Assembly: GCA_009733575.1 (NCBI GenBank)
Contig: ML769571.1
Location: 62,001 to 126,000, forward strand
Length of the DNA stretch: 64,000 bases
Direction: 5' to 3'
DNA from: Gymnopus androsaceus JB14
Lineage: Eukaryota > Basidiomycota > Agaricomycetes > Agaricales > Omphalotaceae
Shown: positions 1-12,695 of the stretch, piece by piece
Layout: each line of letters starts with the position of its first letter
How positions within the stretch are numbered: the first letter of the stretch is position 1
The notes under the pieces: model-generated
Told to the model about the DNA's origin: nothing
The model's input: the letters and a program-made list of their open reading frames with translations, nothing else
Database searches by the model: none
Position numbers and translations under genes: made by a program

Positions 1-955
1 TATGAATTCGTTGCTTTCCCGTCTCGATCGATGTGTTGGTAGTTGACGAGCCTCCTGGTTAATTGGAAGCAAAAGACCGTGAATGGTGTTTATAAGAACT
101 AGGATATAGAATACATGGCAATGGGCGGATAAGAGGGGTTTTCGCATTGTGTAAGAGACAAGTCTTACTATTATATCTTTACGAAGTTCAGGACTTTATA
201 GTAGCGAACTGGGTGGACAACATCACTGCATGCTGTCACCTCTGTAACACAGCGTCACCTGCTTGGCGCGATTAGTATGCAATGAACCGAATAGGATTGA
301 ATTGGGGTTGAACGTCAAGAATACAACAATTTGAGACTGAACGCAGTACGTGAAGCTGACGCGTACATTGCAACGAGTGAATGGTACATGAACTGCAAGT
401 TGGATTAGACGTCCAGGAAGGTTACATACTACAGCACCACCCCACTTTCTTTACATCGCAATGGCTGCGATGTAAAACCCGTCAGAAGAATAGTACGGTA
501 TACTCCAGCCTTCAAGCTTCAAGTTCCGATTCTCGATGTCGATATTCAAGCTGTGCTAGTAAGTAATGCTGTTTGAACGGCGCATACTTAGCTGTAACGT
601 TAAGGAGGGTGTGCGTAGTCACCATCGGTTTCTAAAGTTGGACTCTGGAAAGGAGAAGATCTGAGATCACTGGGGAGCAGCAGTATTACTTACAATCTCA
701 CATAAAGGCAGACCCTTTACTATTTACAGGTCCTATTCAGAATATCTCGTGCAGCTCATGCGATCCTAGGCTCTGAACTGGTAATTACGCGGCTGGCTTA
801 GGGGCGCCGTGGTGAAAGCGGAAGATAAAGCTTGAGCGCTCCTGACTCTGAGATCTGATTCTCCAATTGATGAGCGCTTACGAGGCTTAGTGCATTCACT
901 GTTACTAGTTACTACCACCGACGTCGACCCCTTTTCTTCTTACACTTTCCTCAAA
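1..955. other. Gene-poor left edge
   Basis: No reading frame longer than about 60 codons with protein-like composition is visible on either strand, and no repeat or RNA gene was recognised. The last part must hold the promoter and 5' UTR of the PQ-loop gene that starts at 956. A terminal exon of a gene lying to the left cannot be excluded. Confidence 0.5.
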
Positions 956-2184
956 ATGATTGAGCCTGCGGGTTGGTTGTCTACGGCGGCTTCTATAGGG
1001 ATGGCTGTGGGGCCTCCATTGGTATGTTTCTTAGGCCCTCATACGCTCGATGATATTTGACACGAAGTAATCAGGTTTATGCCGACCAAGCCTATTCCAT
1101 CGTAAAGAAGAAGTGCTCCTTACGTTTCTCTGCCACCTCCTTCTTGTCACTGAGCTATTTTGCGCAGGGATTCTACGGGATTTTCGAGAGACGTCTGCGC
1201 GATTCTGTATGCCATTACGTTCCTCCTCCTCCTCCTTAGTAGCTGATGCATTATTTCACCAGACTGATAGCAAACATAACCAGATGCTTCTTTTGGCTTG
1301 GGTAAGAATTTCATATTGCATTCTGGGATGAGGTTACCGACCTCGCTTCACGTAGCAATCAATTCGAGCTCGCACTGCTCTTACAATCAGTTTTCATGAT
1401 TCTTGCTCAGGTGCGTGTTGATACTATTCCGCTTGAACCTGTGTTTGCTAACCGATGCAGTTTGAATAGCTTGCATTATTATACATTTGCATCAATATAC
1501 CGCCCCCGACTTAGTCCAGAAAGCCTTGGAACTTCGAACAGAATCTATTCGTTTTGGCAGTGGTCGGGGTACACTCAGTATATGGAGTTTTTGGCTGGGT
1601 TGATGTGAGTACATGTCTAGTTATTTGCGTAGCGTCTTGCTGATGGGTGTTCAATTAGTCTTTTCCAAGCTATACTGTTTCTTATCTTTGGAAGGTCCGA
1701 AATATTCGTCACAATACTGGGATTCTGCGCGCTTGGTTTAGAAAGCACCTTGCCTATACCGCAGCTTATCAGGTAAAGGATGAAAAGTCATCGGGAGTGG
1801 TCTAGTTTCTAAAACTTCGGATAGCAATTACAAGCAGAGGTCTTTATATGGCTTCCGTATGTCTACTCTGCTCGGCTGGGTAGGAGGAGATTCCTTCAAG
1901 TAAGCAATACTTCCTTCAAATCACATCGATACCATCCTGCTCATTGAGATACGTAGGACTGTATACTTTTTCCTGCAAGGATCACCTTTGCAGTTCAAAG
2001 TGTGCGCAATTTTCCAGCTTTCGATTGACTTTGGTATGTCTTTTCTGGGATGATAGACTGGTTCTCAATGTGGAATTTTGCAGCGATATTAGGGCAAAGG
2101 ATCATCTATGGTAATCCTCCACCACCTCCGGTCCTTACTGAGGAGGAGGACTTGGAACAAGCGTTGGCACTAGCGGAAGAATGA
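956..2184 (+). CDS. PQ-loop repeat membrane protein (SLC66A2/PQLC1/Any1-like)
   Basis: Multi-exon gene. Exon 1 (956-1021) encodes an N-terminus ending MAVGPPL, and exon 2 (from 1075) continues VYADQAYSIVKKKDSTGFS, which is the first PQ-loop. A later exon carries FWQWSGYTQYMEFLAGL. The second PQ-loop reads LPIPQLISNYKQRSLYGF and is followed by GWVGGDSFKTVYFF and PLQFKVCAIFQLSIDFAILGQ. The tail is acidic and stops at 2182-2184. This order, with the WQW motif between the two PQ-loops and the GDxFKTxYF motif after the second, is that of the PQLC1/SLC66A2 family, seven-helix proteins of Golgi and endosomal membranes; yeast Any1 antagonises phospholipid flippases. I see the motifs directly; the membrane location is known of the family. 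Exon borders between 1210 and 1510 are uncertain. Confidence 0.8.
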
Positions 2185-2427
2185 ATATCGGGCCCGTCTC
2201 GCATTATCTAAATAATTTATTTCTACAGCAGCATAGAGATACTGCTGTGATTAACTAGCAGATACATATATGCCAGCCCCAGAGAAATTCATTGCTTGAT
2301 CGCGAGACCTTTACTGATTGAGGTCAAAGCTAGTTATTGAGGTCAAATGAGCAACCGGCTGTTCGGCAGGCATATGATCAAGACGCGAGTGTGATGATAT
2401 CATGTTGGTTCAACTCTTCAAAGTTAA

Positions 2428-5400
2428 ATGCACCACCAACAACAACAACAGCAATACTGGCAGAATCAGGCTCATCCGAACGCTCGATATCCACCCAATC
2501 AATATACCAATCACTATCCGGTCCAAAATGCTCAGAAACCTCCGCCAGTATTCAGATCGCAGGCCGAATTGGGTTTTGAGCTACCACCCGTGAGGCCTTC
2601 AGTAGCAGTTCCAGTACAGCAACAACAAAGACCGATGTCTATGGGTCCTCCGCCTGTGCCTTCTCAGATGCAAAGAAGACCCAGACCGCAGAGTGTGGGC
2701 TATCCTCAGCCAAATCCTGGCTTTGCGCCACCAATGAGAGGACCTGCATTACCACCTCAGCTGGCAAGAAGTTCAAGTGCTAGTCCGACTCGGAAGCCCC
2801 TGCCTGCTCCAGCAAATCCAGGAGCTAGGCCGCTGACGGTAACCCAGAGTTCTGGTTTTGTCCCGTTGCCGCCAAATCGACCTCAGACCATGGATCTTTC
2901 TGCATTCTCCAGGTTTAATCAGGAAAGAATGGCAAGCGGTGCAATTAGTCCAAGCGCTGTTAGGAACAGCAATCCTGGTCAAGCATACCCGAATGCCTAT
3001 GCGCCTCAGCAGCAGCAGCAGAGTCCCATGGTCGCGATGAGCAACCGTTCTCCTTCCTCCACATTCACGTCTCCGCCTATGCAGCATCCATCCTCCCCAA
3101 ATGCTCCTTATACAGCCAACATGACTACACCCACCCGTAGACGTGCTAGTCCGCCTAGATTTTTTGGTAATACAAGTGCTGGTTCGAGTAGAGATAATAG
3201 TCCTGAAAAGGCTAATTAATGTACGTTTACTCGTATCTCGCGGTCCTGATCTAATCTGCCATCCAGAATTCTCAAACTTCTACCCCAACGAAGAGCCAGC
3301 CAGTCTACTCGCGTAATCCACCCAATCCACAACCTCCTCTACCTCGGTCTACTCCATTACAATCTCGACCCCAATATGATCCTAATCCTCCCCCACCTAC
3401 ATCCTCTTACCAAAGTGCTGCTCCCTCCAACTCTACTTTTGCTACTACCGCTTCCACTGCCGTCCGCCACCGTAATCCCATATTTGAGCCCCAAAGCGCT
3501 GTTTCCCCGACCGAGACTAAATTTGTACCGCTATGGAAGAGGAGCTCCATCGCCAAAACAGGCGGCGGAAGCTCCAGAGAGATGGAAAGATCGATGACCA
3601 TGCCGCCTGCAACACCTAGTAGGCCTTTACCACAGCCCAGCCCGAGTCGCTTCTCGCAGTATACCGTAGAAGAACCCGAAGATGAAGAAGCGAACAGGAG
3701 CTTCGAAAGCGCATCCGAATCATCTGCCGTTTCGACTGCTCCCTCCGCCAACAGTCACATGAGTGGTGCGGGTAATGGACCGGGAATCTTGGATCTCAGA
3801 GGCAATTTGCCTCAGCCGCCTAAAACGGGTCGTGCCGCAGCTTCGATAAGTGCTCTTCCCAAAGCTACACATGGTGGAGGCGGCTCTCGATTTGAAGAAA
3901 GGCAGACACCCCTACCACCCCCAATGGATCGTGCTGCAGCCACGACGGGAGTTATCCATGAAGGTGGATCAGGCAGCATGACTCTTCGCTTTGCCAAGAT
4001 GGGATTGGATGGAGCTGGAAATGGAGCTCCGTGGCCACAGGATCTTCCTCCATTACCTAGAGGGCCTGGAAGCGGTTTCACTAACAGTAAACCGTTCTCG
4101 AGACCGCAGTCGTCGCATTCTCAGTCTTCCAGCTCACCCCGGCATTCTCATTCTCACTCTCAACCGCAATCACACTCAGCGTTTGCGTCCGTTAGTCCTG
4201 CTAATGCTGCTCCGCGTGGAAGAACCGAACGGATAGGGCCTGATTATGACCTAGACGAGCCTCCTCCGAGACCAGCTAGTACTAGCTTTAGGTATGCGTC
4301 TACTTCGTCTCAATGAAACACCTTCACTAATCATCTTACCCATAGTGCAAGGAGCGTAAGTCCCGCAGGGTCTACTGCCAGCAGTACCACCGGTGCATTA
4401 GAACGTTTCAGGCGGAATGCACAACCACAAGCCCAACCGCAACCGCAGTATCCTGGTTCGGCTGGCGGATATAGTGGGCACGGTGGAGTCAAGATCGAGT
4501 CACCGGCCCCTCTAGGTGGCAAGGAGAAGAGGGCTGATGTGAGGAGGATGGAAAGCGACTCTAGAAGAAACTCGGAATATGGAGGTGTTTCGAGAATACC
4601 CCGCGGTGACAGTGACGATACCTATGATCGAAGGGACAAACCAGAGGTACCGAGAATTACATTTGGAGGCGATGAAGAGGAAGATGTTCGAAGCGGTCCA
4701 ATGATTCGTGTATCTGGCGAGGTCTCAGGGCTACCCAGAATCACGTTTGGAGATGATGAGTCTGATGACGATGGTGCTGGTTCATCGTCGGGTCCGATGA
4801 TTCGAGTGAGCGGAGAAGAGGTATCTAAACCCAATCCACCGCAAATTGTGTTTGAGGTTCCGGGGGTGGGCGTTGGACCACAGTTCGGCTCGGGTCCCGT
4901 TATCAATGTATCTGGTGATGATGACGAAGACCATAACACTCCTCGACGTACCCCGGCTTCTAGCCAGCATCGTCAAGGTGGACCTCGAGGTATTTCTTCC
5001 GCTCGATCTCAAATCAATGGAGGTGGTAGTCAAACACCTAGCCGAGGAAAAGGAGGGTTAACCTGTCCTGCTTGTGGCAAACCAATCGTTGGTCGTATAG
5101 TCGGTGCGATGGGGATGAAATGGCATCCGGATTGTTTCCGATGCACGATTTGCGATGAGCTGTTGGAGTTTCAGTCGAGGTAGGTGACAGTCCATTTGCT
5201 TTCATTGGATTCTATAACTGAACGGGTTTCAGTTATGAAGGCGTAGGAGAGGATGGGATCAAAAGACCTTATTGTCATTTGGATTATCATGAGGCAAGTG
5301 AATGCACAGTGAACGCCTTTCAACGTCTTGACTTCTTTTTCCAGACATTTGCGCCCAAGTGTTATCACTGCAAGACGGCTATCGTAGAAGAACGATTTAT

Positions 5401-5913
5401 CTCCTTGAATGATCCTGCTCTAGGACGAAGAACATATCACGAGCCCCACTTTTTCTGTGCTGAATGTGGGGACCCATTCTTGAGCCCAAGTTCCGCAGCG
5501 ACACATAATCTGGAGCGGGACTTGGGAAAAAATGCTGGAGGAGAATTGTCGTTTTCTGGAGATGGGACGTTCTCTTACGATGACGAGGATGATAATGTGG
5601 GCTTCACCGTGTACAAGGGTCACCCATACTGCGAAGCATGTCATGTCAGACTGCGGTTACCAAAGTGTAAAAGGTGTAAAAGGCCGATCCGGGACCATAC
5701 CGAAGCTGTGGAAGCTTTGGGAGGCAAGTGGTGCTGGGAATGTTTCCGGTGTACGGTAAGTATCTGGTGGTTGTTCGACAGCTTTTATTCGTGGTGTACT
5801 GATTCATTTTCCAGAACTGCGACAGGCCGTTTGATGACCCATCCTTTTTCGAAAGAGATAAGAAGCCTTACTGCGAGAATTGTTTTAGTATTATCATTCG
5901 GAATGAAATATGA
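2428..5913 (+). CDS. Paxillin-like protein with three C-terminal LIM domains
   Basis: The first two thirds is low-complexity sequence rich in Pro, Ser and Gln, starting MHHQQQQQQYW, with repeated short blocks such as PRITFG and GPMIRVSGE near residues 680-780. Three LIM zinc domains follow: LIM1 begins CPACGKPIVGR (about 5064), LIM2 begins CYHCKTAI (about 5358) and LIM3 begins CKRCKRPI (about 5667) and ends YCENC. The stop is at 5911-5913. LIM1/2 are joined across introns at 5180-5231 and 5294-5344; the latter is a GC-AG intron. LIM3 is split by an intron near 5756-5814. The organisation resembles fungal paxillin-like Pxl1, a cytoskeletal scaffold of polarity and cytokinesis; that role is inferred. 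The frame breaks at 3214-3221, where removing one T restores a clean exon end before a gtacgt donor. Confidence 0.8.
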
Positions 5914-6228
5914 CCTTCTGTTGCTGGTCTCGTATGCTTTTCAAACCCCGGCCAGGTATCTGAGCCGTACGCGTGCCCGACTTGAGCTAGATCGATAAAA
6001 TTTGAAGATTGCAGCCTTGCTTCAGCCTCGTGTAATTAGCTTCTTATTAGCTTTCTAACCTGTTTTTCGAGAGATTGAGAGTTTTATTCCGCAAAAATGG
6101 TGAGCAGAACTGGAGCGTTCGCGTTCGGGCTGAGATGACTAATTGGGTAGTGGCGGCCGGGGCGAATCGGCACACCAAAACTTGCTTCTCATTCCTACTA
6201 CCACGTCCATTCACCTTCCACTCCCAGA
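5914..6228. other. Intergenic: LIM gene 3' end and clathrin promoter
   Basis: 315 bp between two genes on the same strand. It should hold the 3' UTR of the LIM gene and the promoter of clathrin heavy chain. No repeat or extra reading frame is supported. Confidence 0.5.
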
Positions 6229-9200
6229 ATGGCGGGCCTTGACATATCGAAACCCATTGCTTTCTGCGAGCATCTTCAGCTTTCAAGTATTGGTGTTCAG
6301 CCCGCTTCAATCTCTTTCCAGGTATGTACTCGACGCGCAGTGCTGGCGTACAACTTGTTCTAAATTTCTCCTTCTTTTATCCGTATTGGCCCTATCTTTA
6401 GGTACGTTTGCTTCAGAGTGACCTTGGAACTTATACTCACTAGCTTGTAGACTCTGACTCTTGAATCCGACCACTTCATTTGTGTTCGCGAAAAAGTCAA
6501 TGACCAGAACCAGGTTGTTATCATTGACCTTGCAGACGCCAACAATGTTATGCGTCGTCCAATTTCTGCGGATTCTGCTATCATGCACCCGCGCCAGAAA
6601 ATTCTTGCTTTAAAGGGTGCGTAACCGTGTATTTTGTACCAACTAGTGGGCTTATGCCCTTAGCAGCTGGCCGAACTCTACAAATATTCAACATTGAAAC
6701 CAAGCAAAAGGTCAAGTCCCATGTAAACAACGAGGATATTGTCTTCTGGAAATGGGTGTCCGATGCCACCATTGGAATGGTCACCGAATCATCAGTCTAC
6801 CACTGGTCAATAAGCGATCAGACTTCCCCTCCTCAGAAAATCTTCGACAGACACGCTACTCTTGCCGGCACTCAGATCATCAACTACCGTGTGTCTTCAG
6901 ACGAGAAATGGCTGGTCCTGATTGGTATTTCTGGCAACTCTACGAACCCTTCAGCCTTCAAAGTGAAGGGTTCAATGCAATTGTACAGTAGGGATCGGGG
7001 CGTCAGTCAACCTATCGAAGGTCACGCTGCTGCTTTCGCGGAGGTGAAGCTGGACGGACACCAGAACGTTACGAAGCTGTTTACCTTTGCGGTCCGTACT
7101 GCGACTGGAGCCAAGGTATGTGTCTCGGAGTCCTGGTTTCATACCATCTAATGAGTGAAATTATAGCTTCACGTCGTTCAAATTGACCATGCTGCTCCCG
7201 ACCCACCTTTCGCTAAGAAGGCTGTCGACGTGTATTTCCCTGCTGAAGCCACGAACGATTTCCCCGTCTCGATGCAAGTGTCCAAAAAGCATGGCATTGT
7301 TTATCTCGTCACCAAGTACGGTTTCATCCATCTCTATGACCTTGAATCTGGTGCTTGTGTCTATATGAACCGTATCTCTGGCGAGACCATCTTCGTTACC
7401 GCCGAGCATGAAGCTACCAACGGTATCATCGGTGTGAACAAGAAGGGTCAAGTCTTGAGTGTCAACGTCGACGACCAGACCATTGTCCCTTACATTTTGA
7501 CGACTCTTAACAACACGGAACTAGCCTTCAAGCTTGCAAGTCGGGCCAACCTCCCCGGTGCTGATGACTTGTACATCAAGCAGTACCAGAGCCTGTTCCA
7601 GAGTGGACAGTACGGCGAGGCCGCCAAGATCGCTGCCAACTCTCCTCGGGTATGTGTTTTCTTCTCGTGATCAATTGTTCTCATGTTGCAAATTCAGGGT
7701 ATTCTGCGTACGACACAAGTTATCGAGTCATTCAAATCGGCTCCTACGCCACCTGGTGGGCTGTCGCCTATCCTCCAGTACTTTGGTATTCTTCTTGAGA
7801 AGGGTGAACTCAACCACACTGAGTCCTTGGAGCTTGCTCGTCCGGTACTCCAGCAAGGCAGGAAGCAGCTGTTGGAGAAATGGTTGAAGGAGAACAAGTT
7901 GACGTGCAGCGAGGAGCTCGGTGATATCGTCCGCTTGCACGATATGACGCTCGCTCTAAGCGTCTACCTTCGTGCTAATGTTCCCAACAAGGTTATCGCC
8001 TGCTTTGCGGAGACCGGGCAAATCGAGAAGATTGTTTTGTACGCCAAGAAAGTTGGCTACAGTCCGGACTATGTTGCTCTCTTGCAGCATGTTATGCGTG
8101 TCAACCCCGAGAAGGGCGCCGAATTCGCCTCGCAGCTTGTCAACGACGAAGCGGGACCTATGGTTGATGTAGAACGTGTTGTCGATATCTTCATGTCCCA
8201 AAACATGATTCAGCCTGCGACCTCTTTCCTCCTCGATGCATTAAAGGACAACAAACCCGAGCAAGGCCCACTTCAAACCCGTTTGCTGGAGATGAATCTC
8301 ATGCACGCCCCACAAGTTGCGGACGCTATCCTTGGCAATGAGATGTTCACGCACTACGACCGTCCGCGGATCGCCAACCTTTGCGAGAAAGCTGGATTGA
8401 TGCAGAGAGTATGTATTTTAGTCTTAGCTTGTGACTGTTATTCTAACTATTGTGCAGGCTCTTGAGCACTATGAGGATTTGGCAGACATCAAGCGTGTTA
8501 TTGTTCATGCAACGACATTCCCGGTCGAGGTAGGTTATCTTGATTCACGATTGGTTTCTGATGCTAACGATTTTCCTAGTGGCTTACCAACTACTTCAGT
8601 CGCTTGACCACTGAGCAGTCAATGGCATGCCTTCAGGAAATGCTCCGTGTCAATATACGCCAGAACCTTCAAGTTGTCATCCAGATTGCCACCAAATATT
8701 CTGATATTCTCGGTCCTGTTAAATTAATTGAGATGTTTGAGAGTTACAAGACGTTCGAGGGTGTGTTTCTTGGTTGTCTTTCATGTTCTATATTGACTGT
8801 TACTTCTAGGACTCTACTACTATCTCGGTTCAATTGTCAATCTTAGCACTGACCCCGAGGTACATTTCAAGTATATTCAAGCTGCCACGAGGACCGGTCA
8901 GATTCGCGAAGTCGAGCGCATCTGCAGAGAAAGCAATTACTATAACCCGGAGAAGGTCAAAAACTTCCTCAAGGAGGCCAAGCTCGGAGATCAGCTTCCC
9001 CTCATCATTGTTTGCGACCGTTTCGACTTTGTCCATGACCTTGTTCTTTACCTTTACCAAAACAACCTCACCAATTTCATTGAGGTGTATGTCCAGAAGG
9101 TCAACTCCATCCGCACGCCCCAGGTGGTTGGCGGTTTGTTGGATGTCGACTGCGATGAGAACACTATCAAGGCTCTCCTCGCCTCTGTCACTGGCAACTT

Positions 9201-12200
9201 CCCCGTCGACGAGCTCGTACATGAAGTTGAGCAACGCAACCGATTGAAGTTGATTCTTCCTTGGCTTGAGGCGAGAGTTCAGGCTGGCAGCCAAGACGCG
9301 GCTCTTTACAATGCGATTGCGAAGATTTACATCGACAGCAACAACAACCCGGAAGCCTTCTTGAAAGATAACAACGTGCGCCCCTTTTGCCTCTTTTTGC
9401 TCATGTTCTAACGCAACTATGCCTTTAGCTTTATGAACCTCTTGTTGTCGGAAAGTTCTGTGAGAAGCGGGATCCTTACCTTGCTTACATCGCATACGCA
9501 AAAGGATTCTGTGACGATGAACTGATCGCCATCACCAACGATAACTCGATGTTCAAGCAGCAGGCCCGTTATCTCGTGAAGCGTCGCCAGCCTGAGCTTT
9601 GGGCCCAAGTTCTTGTTTCCGATAACCTCCACCGCCGCGCTTTGATTGACCAAGTAAGTTGCATATTCACTCGTCTCTTACATACCGCTCACGCTACGAT
9701 AGATTGTAGCCACCGCGCTGCCCGAATCTACGGACCCAGACGATGTATCGGTCACTGTCAAGGCCTTTTTGACTGCCGACCTCCCCATCGAGCTCATTGA
9801 GCTGCTGGAAAAGATCATTATTGAGCCGTCTCCATTCAGCGATAACAAGAACCTGCAGAACCTCCTTCTTTTGACCGCCATTCGCGCAGACAAGGGCAAA
9901 GTTGTCGGTTATATCAACAAACTCCAAAACTATGACTATATGGAGATTGCTAAGATCGCAACCGAGCACGGATTGTTCGAAGAGGCTCTTACGATCTACA
10001 AGAAGTATGACCAGCATGCGATGGCTATGACGGTTCTTGTTGAACACATCGTTTCTCTGGATCGCGGTGTCGAGTACGCGATCAAGGTCAACCTGCCTGA
10101 GGTTTGGAGCCGACTTGCCAAGGCTCAGCTTGACGGTCTTCGTATCAAAGATTCCATTGACTCTTACATCAAGGCGGAAGACGCTTCCAATTTCGTCGAA
10201 GTCATCGAAATTGCCGATCGTGCTGGGAAACACGATGAGCTTGTCCGCTACTTACAGATGGCCAGGAAGTCTCTTCGCGAACCCAAGATTGATACCGAGC
10301 TTGCATTTGCCTATGCGAGAACGGATCGTTTGCACGACATGGAAGACTTCCTTGGTATGACCAATGTTGCGGACATTTTGGAAGTAGGAGAACGCTGTTT
10401 CGAAGTCGAATTGTATCAAGCAGCCAAACTCCTCTTCCAAAGCATTTCGAACTGGGCACGGTTGGCAACCACTCTCATCTATCTCGGTGAAAACCAGGCT
10501 GCGGTAGAAAGCGCGCGCAAGGCTGGAAACACTCAGTATGTTATTGACTACCTACCGATAGTTAGCAAGATTAATTCTGTTATCCAGGGTTTGGAAGCAG
10601 GTCCATGCCGCTTGTATCGAGAAGCAAGAGTTCCGCTTGGTAGCAGCTTTGACCTTTTCTGATCATTCCTTGACTGACACCGAATTTAGGCACAAATTTG
10701 TGGTCTCAATATCATTGTACATGCCGAAGAGCTTGGTGGTTTGGTAGTCATGTATGAACGTCGCGGCTACTTTGAAGAAATTATTGGCTTGTTGGAAGCT
10801 GGGCTTAGCTTGGAGAGAGCGCACATGGGCATCTTCACCGAGTTGTCGATCCTTCTGAGCAAGTATAAACCGGCTAAACGTGAGTTGTATCATTTCTTAG
10901 AGGTCCACTGGTAACACGTTTCTCTAGTCATGGAGCACCTCCGACTCTTTGTTGCACGTATCAACATTCCCAAGGTTATCCGGGCTGTTGAAAAGGCGCA
11001 TCTCTGGCCCGAATTGGTCTTCCTTTACATCAAGTATGATGAATTCGTAAGTTTACGTCTCCGTTTTTTATATGTGAATCTAAACTGGCTTTTCAGGACA
11101 ACGCTGCGTTAGCCATGATTGAGCGTTCTGCTGATGCTTGGGAGCACAACCAGTTCAAGGATACTATTGTGCGGGCTGCTAATGTCGAGATGTGAGCTAG
11201 TCGTCTTGGCCTGCTTTTGACAGAATATCTAATCGTTATTCTAGATACTACAAGGCTCTGACATTCTACCTCCAAGAGCAACCCACCTTGCTGACCGACC
11301 TTCTCACTGTCCTCATCCCTCGTATCGACCATTCTCGCGTGGTCTCCATGTTCCGCAAGATGGATCATATTCCTCTTATACGGTCGTATCTCATTGCTGT
11401 CCAGCACGTAAGTCCTTCGCCTAATCTCATGGGCAAATCATTAAAGGTATATTTTTCAGCTCAACATCGAAGCGGTCAATGATGCCTACAATGACTTGTT
11501 GATCGAAGAGGAGGATTACAAGACTTTGCGGGACAGTATCGATAGCTTCGACAACTTCAACAATGTTGGTCTTGCACAACGGTTAGAGAAGCACGAACTG
11601 CTCGAGTTCCGTCGACTAGCTGCGCACTTGTACAAAGTGAGTTTTATTGATGTTTTTCCCATTCTATGTATCTAACCACCCGCAGAAAAACAAACGCTGG
11701 GAAGAATCAATATCCCTGTCGAAGCAAGACAAACTGTACAAAGACGCGATGGTCACTGCTGCTACCTCTGCTACCGGTGAAGTCGCAGAGGAGCTGCTTG
11801 GGTACTTTGTGGACATTGGTAACAAGGAGTGCTTCGCGGCAATGCTCTATGTTTGTTTCGACCTGCTTAGCCAGGATGTCGTCGAGGAACTATCTTGGCA
11901 ACATGGCCTGAACGACTTCTACATGCCATATAAGATCCAGAACTCAAGAACGCTTGTTGACAAGGTTGGTTTTTGCATTCTGCGTTACTGAAACAAACTT
12001 ATCGGTCTTTGTAATAGATACGCCAGTTGGAAAAGGAGGTGAAAGAGTACTCGAAGAAGGAGTCGGCGAAGGAGAAAGCTGAGTCGGAGGCACCAATCAT
12101 TAACCCAATGAATAATACCTTGCTATTGACAAATGGGTATGTGGATTTCTCCCTTATCTTTCATCTCTTCAACGCTGATCTCTGGATTTCTAGATATGCG

Positions 12201-12266
12201 GGGCAGGTCCCTTCCATGAACGGAATGGTACCTACCATGACTGGATACGGCGGTGGAATGTTCTGA
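6229..12266 (+). CDS. CHC1: Clathrin heavy chain
   Basis: A gene of more than ten exons encoding a protein of about 1,680 residues, the usual length of clathrin heavy chain. The N-terminus [20 protein letters not shown] begins the seven-blade beta-propeller, which binds adaptor clathrin-box peptides. Family hallmarks follow, including [20 protein letters not shown] and [17 protein letters not shown], then the long alpha-zigzag legs with CHC repeats (for example [20 protein letters not shown]) and [18 protein letters not shown] near 10690. The C-terminus GYGGGMF stops at 12264-12266. The start was chosen because exon 1 (6229-6321, 31 codons) splices in phase to [12 protein letters not shown] at 6451. 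An intron inside 10535-10588 joins GNTQ to [17 protein letters not shown], so no frameshift is needed there. The protein forms coated-vesicle triskelia. No broken frame was noticed. Confidence 0.97.
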
Positions 12267-12695
12267 TCTTTGCTGTTTCTCCTGCTCCTCATGCGGTTGT
12301 TTTCCTCGCTACTCGATCTCCTTATAAGAAAGTAGATGTACATTCGGACGTTTGAACGTTTCCATAATTGCTACTTCGTGGTCTCTTTTTATTTCTCTTC
12401 TCTCTCTCTTCGGATACATCCTTACATTTATGATTCCAATGCCATTTCATTTATCTCTTTTTTGTGCATTGACGGATGCTCACAACGACGAGTGACACTT
12501 CCACGGTCTCGACTGGGTTAAGAAAGTGTAATAGGAAATCTGCCCGCTAGCTAAAATTCTGGAGAAAGTTCGGGATCGCGCCCGAGATGAGCAAGCCTAA
12601 TGAGCCCACGTGGTGCACTGTAGTCCCTGGCCTAACTTTCTTCTTGTACCTATTTTCGCATTCTCTCTCCTTCCTCCTCCCTCGGCCTATGGGAA
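12267..12695. other. Intergenic: clathrin 3' UTR and promoter of Smr gene
   Basis: 429 bp, T- and CT-rich around 12360-12420 and again at 12640-12690 just before the next start codon. CT-rich tracts before the start are common in basidiomycete promoters. Nothing else is supported. Confidence 0.5.

Noticed and set aside
3220..3581. Splitting the LIM locus into two genes, ending one at 3219 and starting another at 3582
   Set aside because: The sequence from 3267 is open in the frame of 3582 and has the same Pro/Ser-rich composition; a single extra T explains the stop.
8830..9501. 223-codon minus-strand frame inside clathrin heavy chain
   Set aside because: It is antisense to conserved clathrin exons and a shadow of their codon bias.
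10535..10662. Frameshift in clathrin heavy chain near 10590
   Set aside because: A normal GT-AG intron (donor in ACTCA/gtatgt, acceptor atccag) restores [17 protein letters not shown], so no base change is needed.
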